Assembly: GCA_964447315.1 (NCBI GenBank)
Contig: CAYURQ010000002.1
Coordinates: 1 to 64,000 of the forward strand
Source of the DNA: MWBV01 sp964447315
GTDB lineage: Archaea > Nanobdellota > Nanobdellia > Pacearchaeales > GW2011-AR1
Direction: 5' to 3'
DNA length: 64,000 nucleotides
Under the pieces are notes generated by a model. It was not told where the DNA came from. It ran no database searches and saw only the letters and a program-made list of their open reading frames with translations. Of the stretch, positions 24,145 through 33,808 are shown piece after piece. The translations under genes were made by a program, and so were the position numbers. The stretch's first letter is position 1; the number at the start of each line of letters is the position of its first letter.

Positions 24145-26310
24145 GTGAAAAGAGTGATTTTTTTTATTGAAAAAGGGTATTTTTTTATAATTATATTTGT
24201 AATTTTATTTATTTTTTTCCAAAATTCATTTGTTTTAGGTGATTCTCAAACAAATTTAACAGTTACAAACACCCCCCCTATATTACAAGAAAATATTCCT
24301 GACCAATCTTGGCCAAAGGGTTTCAATAATACAAACGCTTTTGATCTTGATGATTATTTTATTGATCCTAATGGAGATACAATAAATTATAATTATTCTT
24401 CAGTAGAAGATATTAATGTTTTTATTGATTCTGTTACAAATATTGTTTCTTTTTATAATGAAATTGATTTTATGGGAATTAGGTATATTACTTTTTATGC
24501 ACAAGACAATCAAGGAAATTCTTCTAGTAACCCAATTAAACTTTCAGTTGGAGTAGATAATTCTTCTCCAAATTGGTCTTCCCCTGCTAAGAGTAAAGGA
24601 GATATTTATCAAAATGATTTTATTAATTTTACAACTTCCTGGGTTGATGATGTCCAATTATTGTCTTATGTTTTTTCAATAAATCAGGGAGCAACGGGAT
24701 GGATAAATTATTCCTCTATTAATTTTTCAGGAACTTCTAATCTTTCTATATTTGAAGTTCAAATAAGTGCCTCACAAGGAAAACTTGTTGAATGGATGTT
24801 TTATGCTTGGGATACTTCTGGAAATATTAATTCAACAGCGAATCAATCTTTTATAGTTGAAGAAGCCATAGGAGAATCAGCACCTCCTCCTGATGAAGAA
24901 GTTCCTCCTACTGGAGGGGCATCTTCAATAAGAGAAGCTATAGAAAGTTTAGATTTGACTCCTACAAGAAAATTAAAAGATTTTAAATTAAATGTTTTTG
25001 ATTTTAAATTATCTTTGAAACAAGGAACTTCAAAAACAGTTGTTTTGAAAATATCAAATATTGGTACAGAAGATTTATCTTTATCTCTTGAAGATACAGG
25101 TCTTTTGAATTTTGTTTTATTTAGTGAAAAAGATTTTGAACTTCTTCCAGGAAATTCAAAAGAAGTAACTATTGATTTTAGAGTGCCTCGTTCTGCCTTT
25201 CCAGGGCAGTATTATGGTTTTATTAAAGTAAATGGTATAGATGTCAACAAAACAATTCCAGTTGTTCTTGATGTACAACAGATTGAATTAGATTATGATG
25301 TTATATTAAATATCTCAGAAGAATATAAGACAGTTCTTCCTGGAGAAGATGTTTTAGGTAATTTTTATATTTATAATATAAAAGATTTATTTCAAACAAA
25401 CGTTACATTATACTATGCAATAAAAGATTATAATGGAACAATTTACAATTTCAATGAAGAAAAAATTAATTTTTCAACATCCTTTTTAACAAATCGCTCT
25501 TTGCAAGTGCCTCAGGAAACTTCAAAAGGAAAATATATTTTTTATGTAAGAGTTTCAGATGATAAAAATATTGCAATTGATTCTGATTTCTTTTTTGTTG
25601 GAGAAAGGTTTTCTTTTTCTGCATTTTTTAAGTCAAAATTGTTATTTTTACTCATAATCTTTCTTTCTTTATTTTTAGCAATATTTATGGTTAAATATCA
25701 AAAAGATAGAAGAAAACAAAGAATTTTGCATCTTTATATGATGTTAACAAAGTTAAAGAATTTAATAAAGCAATCAAAAACAAAACAGGCAATGGATTTA
25801 TTTTTGAAAATACGTTCTCAGTATAAAGAACCTCTATCTCAAGAAGTTTTGCAAGATAAAGAAAAGTTAAAAAAAGAAATGCTTAAACTTTATGAAGTAA
25901 TTAATCCAGAAGCTTTAAAAAAATTACAAGAACAAGAAAAACAGAATAAAGAAAATACAAAAGAAGATTCTCCTGAAAAAAAACAAAACATTCAAGATAA
26001 AGAAAACTCATTTAAAAGTAAAAAAGCTCAAATTTCAAATTTTAAACCTATTGAAAAAACCACAGAAATTCAAAAGAATCCAGAAATTCAAAAAAGTAAA
26101 ATTCCAGTTATAAAAAAACAAATAATTTCAAATATTCAACCACAAAAAATATTAAAAAAAACACCCTCTAATATAGAGAACAATAGAAATCCTGTAAAAA
26201 AGGTAATTATAAAAAAAATAGTAAAAAAACCTGCTCAAAAACATATTAAAGAAAATATAGAAAATCAACAGAAAATAAAAAAACAAGAGGTAAATAATGA
26301 AAAAAAATAG
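24145..26310 (+). CDS. Single-pass surface protein with Lys-rich cytoplasmic tail
   Basis: This 721-residue protein is coupled to the membrane HerA ATPase. It starts with GTG. A signal anchor (about 1-36) is followed by cadherin/Ig-like domains (LDDYFIDPNGDTINYNYS; IKLSVGVDNSSP), a Pro/Glu hinge near 245, and two beta-domains of the kind also found outside the HerA proteins (NIGTEDLSLSLED; DVILNISEEYKTVLPGEDVLGNFYI). The membrane segment is near 495-518. A cytoplasmic helical hairpin (LIKQSKTKQAMDLFLKIRSQYKE) follows. The Lys-rich disordered tail ends with KKVIIKKIVKKPAQKHIKE, a motif shared with two other proteins here. The gene overlaps the ATPase gene by 14 bp, so the two are very likely made together and may act as partners. 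Confidence 0.75.
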   Translation: MKRVIFFIEKGYFFIIIFVILFIFFQNSFVLGDSQTNLTVTNTPPILQENIPDQSWPKGFNNTNAFDLDDYFIDPNGDTINYNYSSVEDINVFIDSVTNIVSFYNEIDFMGIRYITFYAQDNQGNSSSNPIKLSVGVDNSSPNWSSPAKSKGDIYQNDFINFTTSWVDDVQLLSYVFSINQGATGWINYSSINFSGTSNLSIFEVQISASQGKLVEWMFYAWDTSGNINSTANQSFIVEEAIGESAPPPDEEVPPTGGASSIREAIESLDLTPTRKLKDFKLNVFDFKLSLKQGTSKTVVLKISNIGTEDLSLSLEDTGLLNFVLFSEKDFELLPGNSKEVTIDFRVPRSAFPGQYYGFIKVNGIDVNKTIPVVLDVQQIELDYDVILNISEEYKTVLPGEDVLGNFYIYNIKDLFQTNVTLYYAIKDYNGTIYNFNEEKINFSTSFLTNRSLQVPQETSKGKYIFYVRVSDDKNIAIDSDFFFVGERFSFSAFFKSKLLFLLIIFLSLFLAIFMVKYQKDRRKQRILHLYMMLTKLKNLIKQSKTKQAMDLFLKIRSQYKEPLSQEVLQDKEKLKKEMLKLYEVINPEALKKLQEQEKQNKENTKEDSPEKKQNIQDKENSFKSKKAQISNFKPIEKTTEIQKNPEIQKSKIPVIKKQIISNIQPQKILKKTPSNIENNRNPVKKVIIKKIVKKPAQKHIKENIENQQKIKKQEVNNEKK

Positions 26311-28699
26311 AATACTTTTGTTTGCATTAGTTATTTTAATTTCAATTCCATTTATTTTGCCAGCTGCTCAAACAAGTTCTTATGGAGAAGTAATTGAAAG
26401 AGAAGGATATTCAGTTTCAAGAGATAAAATAGAAAGGATTATTGCCGAAGGTGAAATTTTTCAAGATATTATTATTATTGAAAATAAGAGAGCAGTTCCT
26501 TTATCTGCATCTTTTTCTGTTTCAGGAACAGCTGTTGATGCAGTTGAATTTGATTCAAGTGTGATTGAAATTTCTCCAGAGAATACCACTTATGCAACTT
26601 TTTTAATAAAAGGAACTAATCTTGGAAATTATTCTGGAGAAATTTCTATAACTGGAGATGTTATTGAAAATCTTCCTGTAAATATAATTGTTGTTGAATC
26701 TCCTTTAGAAACTTCTTTTTTAGTTGAATTAAATCCTTTAAGAAAATCTTTTAATTTAGGAAGAGATATTGAATTTAAATTAAATTTAAATAAATTAAAA
26801 ATCGGACATCTAGATAATTTAAATGTGAGTTATTATTTAAATAATTCTCAAGGAAGAGTTTTTTTATTAGGATTTGAATCATTTAATTTAACTAATTCAT
26901 TTCATTTAATTAAAAAATTTCCAGTTCCTTCAGAAGCTGAAAAAGGAAGTTATGTACTTTTTGTAAAAGCTGTTTCTCAAGATTTTGAAATAGAAAATTC
27001 TTCTTTAATTGTCCTTAAAAAACCATTTTTTCAAAGGATTATTTTTGGATTTTTACCTATGTGGCTTTTATTCACAATAATTGGAACTTTCTCCTTTGGG
27101 GGTATTTTGTTTTATTTAATTAAAAGAAAAATAAAACGTTCTAAAAAATATAAAATGGAACTTGATTTTAAAAAAATTCCAAAAGCAGATAAAAAATTTT
27201 TGAATTTAGGAAAAATTGCAGAAACAAAAGTTGGAGCTTATTTAGACCCTGAAAAATTAAAAACTCATTGTATTGTTGCAGGGGCAACTGGAGGGGGGAA
27301 AAGTATTTCAGCACAAGTCATAATTGAAGAAGCCTTGCTTCAAAATATAGCAGTTATTGTTTTTGACCCAACAGCTCAGTGGTCAGGAATGTTAAGAAAA
27401 TGCACTGATAAAAAAATGATATCTTATTACCCTAAATTTGGTCTTAAAGCAGCAGATGCAAAAGCCTTTCCAGGAAATATCAGACAAGTAACAGATGCTC
27501 GTGAAATCATTGATATTGAAAAATATATGAATCCAGGACAAATACAAATATTTACAATGAATAAATTAGAACCAAAAGATATTGATATTTTTGTAGCAAA
27601 TGTTATCCGTGAAATTTTTAAATCAGACCCAAAAGAAAATCCTGAAATAAAATTAATTATTGTTTTTGATGAAGTCCATCGTTTACTTTCAAAGTTTGGA
27701 GGCAGTGGAGAGGGATTTTTGCAAATTGAAAGGGCATGCCGTGAATTTCGTAAATGGGGTTTAGGAGTTATGCTTGTTTCTCAAGTTTTGAATGATTTTG
27801 TTGGTGAAATTAAAGCAAATATTAGTACAGAAGTTCAAATGAGAACAAGAGATGAAGGAGATTTAGGAAGAATTAAAACAAAATATGGTGAAACATTTTT
27901 ACAATCTTTAGTTAAAGCTTCAGTGGGTGTTGGAATGTTTGTTAATCCTGCTTATAATAGGGCAAAACCTTATTTCATAAATTTTAGACCAATTTTACAC
28001 AACACTAGAAGACTTTCAGATGAGGAACTTGAAAAGTATAATAACTATAATGAAAATGTAGATGATATGGAATTTCAAATTCAACAGCTAGAAGAATTAA
28101 AAGTAGATGTTTTTGATATGAAAATGGAACTTAAATTAATAAAAGATAAAATAATGACTGGTAATTTCTCTGTTGTTGATATTTATATTGAAGGGTTAAA
28201 ACCCAGAGTAGATAAACAGTGGGAAAAACTAGGAAAGAAACCAAAAAAGAGAGTAAAGAAACTTGCAGATATGGAAGAAATTAAAAAATCAATTGAAGAA
28301 GCAAAAGCAGCCCGTAAAAAATTTGAAGAAACAGTACACCATAAAAAAGCAGCTGAGGAAAAAGAAGAAGAGAAAGAAGAAAGTATAGAAGATAAAATGT
28401 TAAAAGCATTAACTTTTGATAATGGAATAATGGTTTCTAGTCTTAAGGAACTAAAAGATGTTCTTCCTAATTTAGATAATGAAATATTTAAAATACATGT
28501 TAGTGATCAAAAAAATGATATTGCAGAATGGCTTAAACAATTATCTCCAGATTTATCTTCTAAAGCAAAAACAAAAAAAACAAAACAAGAATTAATAGAA
28601 TTTCTTAAAACAACAGATAAAAAACCAGAAAAACCCATTGAAAAGAAAGAATCTGAAGAAGAGGAAGAAGAAGAGGATTCTGAAGAAAAACAAGAATAA
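26297..28699 (+). CDS. Membrane-anchored HerA-like ATPase with ectodomain (copy 1)
   Basis: This 800-residue protein is a P-loop motor joined to an exported domain. Residues 1-25 are a signal peptide or anchor. Two extracellular beta-domains cover about 30-245. A membrane segment is at 253-276 (FLPMWLLFTIIGTFSFGGILFYLI). The cytoplasmic part is a HerA/FtsK-VirB4-type ATPase with Walker A AGATGGGKS (327-335), Walker B IIVFDEVHRLL (454-464), an Arg-rich segment RACREFRKWGLGVMLVSQ, and a conserved stretch VDIYIEGLKPRVDKQWEKLG beyond it. A Glu-rich tail follows. HerA relatives form hexamers that pump DNA or drive secretion; what this one moves is unknown. A GAGGT site is 6 bp before the start within the upstream gene. 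It converges with the 28704 gene, 4 bp apart. Confidence 0.85.
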   Translation: MKKNRILLFALVILISIPFILPAAQTSSYGEVIEREGYSVSRDKIERIIAEGEIFQDIIIIENKRAVPLSASFSVSGTAVDAVEFDSSVIEISPENTTYATFLIKGTNLGNYSGEISITGDVIENLPVNIIVVESPLETSFLVELNPLRKSFNLGRDIEFKLNLNKLKIGHLDNLNVSYYLNNSQGRVFLLGFESFNLTNSFHLIKKFPVPSEAEKGSYVLFVKAVSQDFEIENSSLIVLKKPFFQRIIFGFLPMWLLFTIIGTFSFGGILFYLIKRKIKRSKKYKMELDFKKIPKADKKFLNLGKIAETKVGAYLDPEKLKTHCIVAGATGGGKSISAQVIIEEALLQNIAVIVFDPTAQWSGMLRKCTDKKMISYYPKFGLKAADAKAFPGNIRQVTDAREIIDIEKYMNPGQIQIFTMNKLEPKDIDIFVANVIREIFKSDPKENPEIKLIIVFDEVHRLLSKFGGSGEGFLQIERACREFRKWGLGVMLVSQVLNDFVGEIKANISTEVQMRTRDEGDLGRIKTKYGETFLQSLVKASVGVGMFVNPAYNRAKPYFINFRPILHNTRRLSDEELEKYNNYNENVDDMEFQIQQLEELKVDVFDMKMELKLIKDKIMTGNFSVVDIYIEGLKPRVDKQWEKLGKKPKKRVKKLADMEEIKKSIEEAKAARKKFEETVHHKKAAEEKEEEKEESIEDKMLKALTFDNGIMVSSLKELKDVLPNLDNEIFKIHVSDQKNDIAEWLKQLSPDLSSKAKTKKTKQELIEFLKTTDKKPEKPIEKKESEEEEEEEDSEEKQE

Positions 28700-28703
28700 A
28701 TTT

Positions 28704-30569
28704 TTAATTTAAATCATAGTAAAGATATATTTGACTGGAATCATTTGTTTTATATTCTCTTAATTTAACTGGAAAAGTTATTTCATAATCATATTTTCCA
28801 TAAAATCCTTGTGATTGTTGATTTATTTTAGAAACAAAAATAATATCTTCTTTATCAATAGAATCATATTCATTATTAGAACTAACATCATCAGAATAAT
28901 CCCAAAGAATTCCTGTTACAAAATTAGAGTTGTTTGTTGAATTTATTACTGGAACATTATTTATTGTATTATCTTGAATATCAAAAGAAAGAGTGTTTTT
29001 GGGAATTTGAGAAATAGTATATTTATTAGATATAGAATCTTGATAGTTTTGCATGTTTAATATTGAATCTATTTCAAAAAAATCATTTGAACTATTCGTC
29101 CCAGAAATATTTATTCCTATTGCTTGTAAAGATGCCCAATTAATATTAGCTTCTGAATCAGTTATAAATATATTCCCATTAAATAAAGAAATATTTTTCC
29201 ATCTTTCTAAAGTTCCTTTACTTGTTCCAATGATCCTTTCAATACTAACATTTCCATAAATATCTTGCCAGGCACTTATTGAAAAACTTTTATTTGCTTT
29301 ATTATTTGATTGATTATATTCAGTTATTTGATTCCAAAAGTTAGGATAAACAAAAATGTTATTTTTTCCTATTTGAGCCCTCCAGGAAATACTTGTTTTA
29401 TTTTTTGATAATCCTAAAACATTTATTGTGTCATTATCTAAATTTTCTCCTGAATTTTCTGGGTCTCCTTGAAAAAATCCAATGTTTAAGTTTAAAGCAT
29501 CTCCACAACCTAAATTTTCAACACTGGCATTAATTATTATTGTTTGGTTTTCAATTGGATTTTCCTCATTTAAAAAAATACTAGTGTAATTTACAAACAA
29601 ATCAGGTAAATCTGAATAACTTTCTGTGCTTGAGAAAGTTAAATTATCTATGTTTCCAGAACTATCATTCATAATACAATTGAAAGACCAAGATGTTGTT
29701 TGATTTAAAAAAATATCTGCATAATAAATATTTTTAGTTAAGGAAACTCCAGAATAATTTATCGTTAAATTATTTGTTATTGCCTGTATTATTGCTCCAT
29801 TAATTCCTGTAAAATCATCTGTACCACTACAATTAACTCTAACATATTCATATCCACAAACAAAACTTTGATTAACAAAAACTGAATTAACATTAGGATT
29901 TATTAAATCAACATTAAAAGTATTATTTGAATTAGAAAAATTTGAAATAGATAAATTATCATAAACTTCACAAGAGTAGAAATAAGTTCCTTGAGAAAGA
30001 TTTTTTGAGAAAGTAGCATATCTTTGGTTTGAATTTACTTGTATTGTTTCATTTAAATGCCATCCTCCACTCCAATTACCCCATAAACTAACATTTGCTA
30101 AATTTGAGTCAGGATCTGTTAAAGAACAGTTAAATAAAATATCTCTTGAAACATTTCCATAATTTTCTGGATAAATTAAACCTGTTTCAGGAGGAGTATT
30201 TAATGTTAAATTACTAGCTACATCATAGCCAACTCCAGTAACAGTGACATTTCTTTCTTCAGCAAGATAATCACTTCCATCATTGAAAATCTTAACTGTT
30301 AAAATATCCCCTAGACTACAACCATTATTTAATAATTCACAATCAATTAAATAAAGATTATTAGTTCCAGAGTTTCCAATTGGTCCTATTATGTCTGTTA
30401 AATTATCATTTTTTCCATTTAAATAATTCCATAAAGTAACTATTCTTCCATTAGCCCCTGTACCATCTAAAGCATCTTCTGTAACCCCTGTTATATAATG
30501 AGAAGCATAGCTAAAAGGAACAAGGAGAGTTATTACAAAAATTAAAAACAACCATTTTCTTAATTCCAT
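28704..30569 (-). CDS. Secreted Ig-like domain protein
   Basis: This 621-residue secreted protein is the last gene of the AbrB-headed operon. A signal peptide (1-22) is followed by a domain of about 110 residues (HYITGVTEDALDGTGAN...ERNVTVTGVGYDVASNLTL) that closely matches the start of the 33809-35008 product. Then come Ig-like domains with paired Cys (NCSLTDPDSNLANVSLWGNW; EVYDNLSISNFSNSNNTF), a CARDB-like segment (DLFVNYTSIFLNEENPIENQTIIINASVENLGCG), and further beta-rich sequence. N-glycosylation sequons are frequent. No membrane anchor is seen at the end, so it may be released or bound to other surface proteins. It overlaps the preceding gene by 10 bp. Confidence 0.75.
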   Translation of the reverse strand: MELRKWLFLIFVITLLVPFSYASHYITGVTEDALDGTGANGRIVTLWNYLNGKNDNLTDIIGPIGNSGTNNLYLIDCELLNNGCSLGDILTVKIFNDGSDYLAEERNVTVTGVGYDVASNLTLNTPPETGLIYPENYGNVSRDILFNCSLTDPDSNLANVSLWGNWSGGWHLNETIQVNSNQRYATFSKNLSQGTYFYSCEVYDNLSISNFSNSNNTFNVDLINPNVNSVFVNQSFVCGYEYVRVNCSGTDDFTGINGAIIQAITNNLTINYSGVSLTKNIYYADIFLNQTTSWSFNCIMNDSSGNIDNLTFSSTESYSDLPDLFVNYTSIFLNEENPIENQTIIINASVENLGCGDALNLNIGFFQGDPENSGENLDNDTINVLGLSKNKTSISWRAQIGKNNIFVYPNFWNQITEYNQSNNKANKSFSISAWQDIYGNVSIERIIGTSKGTLERWKNISLFNGNIFITDSEANINWASLQAIGINISGTNSSNDFFEIDSILNMQNYQDSISNKYTISQIPKNTLSFDIQDNTINNVPVINSTNNSNFVTGILWDYSDDVSSNNEYDSIDKEDIIFVSKINQQSQGFYGKYDYEITFPVKLREYKTNDSSQIYLYYDLN

Positions 30570-32605
30570 TTTAATCTATTATCATTAATTTCCTTAAGTT
30601 CATTAATAACAAGTTTTTTTTCATTTTTAGAAAGGCCATTATATTCTTTTTTAATTTTTTCATAAATTTCTTTTGCTTGTTTTTCTTTATTTTGATTTAA
30701 TAATTTTTTCATTTCACTGATATCTTCTAATGTATTTAATGTAGGTTTAACCTCTTCTTTTTTCTTTATTTTAAATAAATAAATCAACAATCCCAAACAA
30801 AATAATACTAAAATAATAATTCCTAAAGAACCTCTTGAACCAAATTCTGAAATTAAATTTCCAGTTATTTTTGTTGTTTTTTCATCTTCTTGAATTATTT
30901 TTACAGGACTTAATAGAATATTTTTCAAAGAACCTGAAGGAACTTCTTTTTGAATGTAATAAGTTATTTTTTTTGTATCTGAGTAAAATAGTAAAACAGG
31001 ATCTTCTTTAACAACCTCATAATTTATATTTATTATTTCTAATTCAGATGCTCCCTCAACAATATCTTTTGGAATAACCACAATATAATAAAATCCTTCT
31101 ATTTGATCAATTTGAGATTCCAGTAAATCTTCTATAACTGTTAAATCTTTTCTAGAACCATCCATATAAACAATTTCTACATTATAAAAATTGCTTTTTA
31201 TAATTAAATTTCTTTCTTTTATTATTTCAAAAACAGAATTAACTTCTTTTTTTAAATTATTCCCCAATTCTCCTAAATATTCCAATCTAGCTATTTGAAT
31301 ATCTTCTTCATTTACTTCTCTAACAATGCTGTCTTCTTGAACAAGGATTAAATCTTCAGGAGTTTTTTTCTTAATTATGCTTATCCTTAAATTAGCAGAA
31401 CTTAATTTATTCTCAAGTTCTGTTTCACTTAAGTCTTGATTTTTATATTTTTCTACATCTCTTTTCAATGAATTAAGTTCAGAAATTACTCCATTAATTT
31501 CATTTTCTATTTTTAAACTTTCAAATAATTCTTTTTCTTTTCCTTGTTTTTCATTTATAGTTCCCTTAATGCCATTAATATCATTAATTGTAGAATCAAT
31601 TTCAGATAAAACATTATCTACTCTTCCAAGTAATTTTATATCTAATCCTGTTTTAGAAACAGAATCATTTGTTAAAAGAGAAGTAGCATAAACTTCTTTT
31701 GATAACCCAGCAATATTTCCAGCTTCATCAACTCCTGCAACCCGATAATAATAAGTTTTTCCTTTTTCAACATCGTTGTCAGTATAATAATTATTATTTG
31801 TAGTTTTAAAGTAATCAGTATAATCTATTTGAGGATTTTCTGATTTGTATATATTAAATTCCTTAATTTCTTGATCATAAAACCATTCTAATTTAATTTG
31901 TCCTTGATATCCAATTGCATTTATTATTGAGATAGCCTCTGGTTTTACTGTATCTACAATAAATAAGTTATCTCCCAGTAATTTTTTACTGCTTGTTCCA
32001 TAAACATCATTTGCTTGAAATTCAAAATATCCAACTGTTTCACCAACATTCCCTGGAACAATTAAATATCCTTTCCAAGAAGTTCCAGAACCAGTTAATG
32101 AAATTTCTTTTTTAGTTATTCCATCAAGGGTATATTCAAGAGTAGGAGTTTCAGAACATTCTTTAGATGTTGTTAAAGTTATTTCATATTGTCCTTCTTT
32201 TAATGGTGTTTCTTCTGATAACTTTAATGTTCCATAAACAGGAGTTTTTGTTTTAAAAACAACTTTCATAGGTTCTTGATTTAAATCACTTCCACATCTA
32301 ATATAATAATCATGAACTCCTTCGTTTAAATTATCTATATATTGTTCATGTTTTGTTCCATATTTTCCTGAAAATTCTTTTGTTGGAACAATACCTGAAG
32401 ATTCTGAATAATAACATTGAGTTTCTACTGAGGTAATGATTTTCAATAAAACAGATTCTGATAAAAATGGTTCATTAAAAATATATGTATAATTTGAAAA
32501 ATTATATGTTGGAGGTTGAACAATAGGAGTTGTTTCTCCTAAAACAAAAGCCATGCTAATAATTATTAAAAATAATATGAAAATTAAATAACTTTTTTTT
32601 ATCAT
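30560..32605 (-). CDS. Single-pass surface protein with FN3 domain
   Basis: This 681-residue protein has a signal peptide (1-24), Ig-like beta-domains, a fibronectin type III domain near 218-308 (IKLEWFYDQEIKEFNIYKSE...YYYRVAGVDEAGNIAG), and a coiled-coil segment near 340-420. A juxtamembrane domain has VIPKDIVEGASELEIININY and KITYYIQKEV, matching the 1212-residue protein. The membrane segment is at about 592-610 and the short cytoplasmic tail has MKKLLNQNKEKQAKEIYEKI and KKEYNGLSKNEKK. The tail repeats the helical motif of the 1212- and 721-residue proteins. It overlaps the upstream gene by 4 bp and the downstream gene by 10 bp, a tight operon. Confidence 0.75.
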   Translation of the reverse strand: MIKKSYLIFILFLIIISMAFVLGETTPIVQPPTYNFSNYTYIFNEPFLSESVLLKIITSVETQCYYSESSGIVPTKEFSGKYGTKHEQYIDNLNEGVHDYYIRCGSDLNQEPMKVVFKTKTPVYGTLKLSEETPLKEGQYEITLTTSKECSETPTLEYTLDGITKKEISLTGSGTSWKGYLIVPGNVGETVGYFEFQANDVYGTSSKKLLGDNLFIVDTVKPEAISIINAIGYQGQIKLEWFYDQEIKEFNIYKSENPQIDYTDYFKTTNNNYYTDNDVEKGKTYYYRVAGVDEAGNIAGLSKEVYATSLLTNDSVSKTGLDIKLLGRVDNVLSEIDSTINDINGIKGTINEKQGKEKELFESLKIENEINGVISELNSLKRDVEKYKNQDLSETELENKLSSANLRISIIKKKTPEDLILVQEDSIVREVNEEDIQIARLEYLGELGNNLKKEVNSVFEIIKERNLIIKSNFYNVEIVYMDGSRKDLTVIEDLLESQIDQIEGFYYIVVIPKDIVEGASELEIININYEVVKEDPVLLFYSDTKKITYYIQKEVPSGSLKNILLSPVKIIQEDEKTTKITGNLISEFGSRGSLGIIILVLFCLGLLIYLFKIKKKEEVKPTLNTLEDISEMKKLLNQNKEKQAKEIYEKIKKEYNGLSKNEKKLVINELKEINDNRLKWN

Positions 32606-33807
32606 TTTTTCTTTTTTCCTCCAATTAATTTTTTCTCTTGATTTATTTCATATAATAAATAAGCAATCCCTAAAATTAAAACAAGATAAATAATTGGTTT
32701 AATTATTCTTGATAATGAAAATTCACTATCTTTTACATTTATTATTGCGCTCTTTTCAAAGGTTCTTTTTCCATCATAAAAGACTCTTCCTGTAACAATA
32801 TATTTTCCTACTTTTTGGGGTGTAAAATAAAAATCAAATTTTTTTGTTTCATCAATACTTACCAGTGAATTTTGGCTTTCCAATAATTGTATTGTTTTTC
32901 CATTTTCAGTTATTTCTCCTTTGAATTGTGCACGAACTGATTTTTCACCATTATTTTCAAAATAAACTTCTATTTTTGTGGTATCTTCTTTTTCAACCCA
33001 AGGAGGAGTGATTATTTGAGTTAATATTCCACTGGCCTTTAATGCTCCAATCTCAAGAACATCAAAAGTTAATGTTTCTTGATTGTAACAATCAATTGCA
33101 TAAAAATCAACCCAATATTGTCCTATTTTTAAATCACTTGAATCTACCTCAAAGATAATTTCTTGAGAAGTAGTAGGAATTATTTCTTTACCAATAAAAT
33201 TTTCTTGTTTAACAATTTCTAATTGATTTTCATCCCATATTTCAACTCTAAAATTTGGTTTCAATCTTATATTTCCTTGATTGAAGATATCTGCTCTAAA
33301 AATTATTGGATCTCCTTTTTCAACACTTTCTACTTTAAATCTTCTTGCTGTACAACTCATTGATTCAACGTCAGTCACTTCTACTTGAACATTTAAATCA
33401 AGAGCTGCATTAACAATTCCAGTTGCCTGTCCTTGAATTATTTTTCCTTTTCCTGAGATTTTAGCTCTGACAAAACCTTGATAAATTCCGTTTGGTATAT
33501 CTTCTGGGGGATTAACCATTATTTTCATATAATAAGGATTTTCTTTTGAAACTTCAAATTCTGTTTCTTGAAAACTAAGCCATTCTTCTATTTCCCCTCT
33601 TTTTTGTATTTCAACGTAAACAGGTTCATCTGAATCAACAGTTATAACAACATTTTTTTCAGAATATCCTCCTCTAAGAACATCCTCATAAATTACTTTT
33701 GCAGGGCTAATTCCAATATTTGCTCCTAAAACAAAATTACTAAATATTATTATGCTAATAATTCCAATAATTCCAATGGTTGTTTTTTTATTATTTATTT
33801 TATTCAT
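32602..33807 (-). CDS. Single-pass surface protein with NEW1/COG1470-like beta-domains
   Basis: This 401-residue protein has a signal peptide or anchor (about 1-33), then ISPAKVIYEDVLRGGYSEKNVVITVDSDEPVYV, a pattern common in archaeal envelope proteins with pilus-chaperone-like or Ig-like folds. More beta-domains follow, then a carboxyl-terminal membrane segment (about 367-386) and a short basic tail ending GGKKKK. The start at 33807 is chosen because it lies 1 bp after the upstream stop, with GAGGT just before it. A longer frame would begin with TTG inside the upstream gene. It is probably a surface structural protein; no enzyme motif is seen. Confidence 0.75.
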   Translation of the reverse strand: MNKINNKKTTIGIIGIISIIIFSNFVLGANIGISPAKVIYEDVLRGGYSEKNVVITVDSDEPVYVEIQKRGEIEEWLSFQETEFEVSKENPYYMKIMVNPPEDIPNGIYQGFVRAKISGKGKIIQGQATGIVNAALDLNVQVEVTDVESMSCTARRFKVESVEKGDPIIFRADIFNQGNIRLKPNFRVEIWDENQLEIVKQENFIGKEIIPTTSQEIIFEVDSSDLKIGQYWVDFYAIDCYNQETLTFDVLEIGALKASGILTQIITPPWVEKEDTTKIEVYFENNGEKSVRAQFKGEITENGKTIQLLESQNSLVSIDETKKFDFYFTPQKVGKYIVTGRVFYDGKRTFEKSAIINVKDSEFSLSRIIKPIIYLVLILGIAYLLYEINQEKKLIGGKKKK

Positions 33808-33808
33808 T

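Noticed and set aside
24145..28699. Classical HerA-NurA DNA end-resection operon
   Set aside because: No NurA, Rad50 or Mre11 gene accompanies either ATPase, and both ATPases carry signal/membrane segments and ectodomains.
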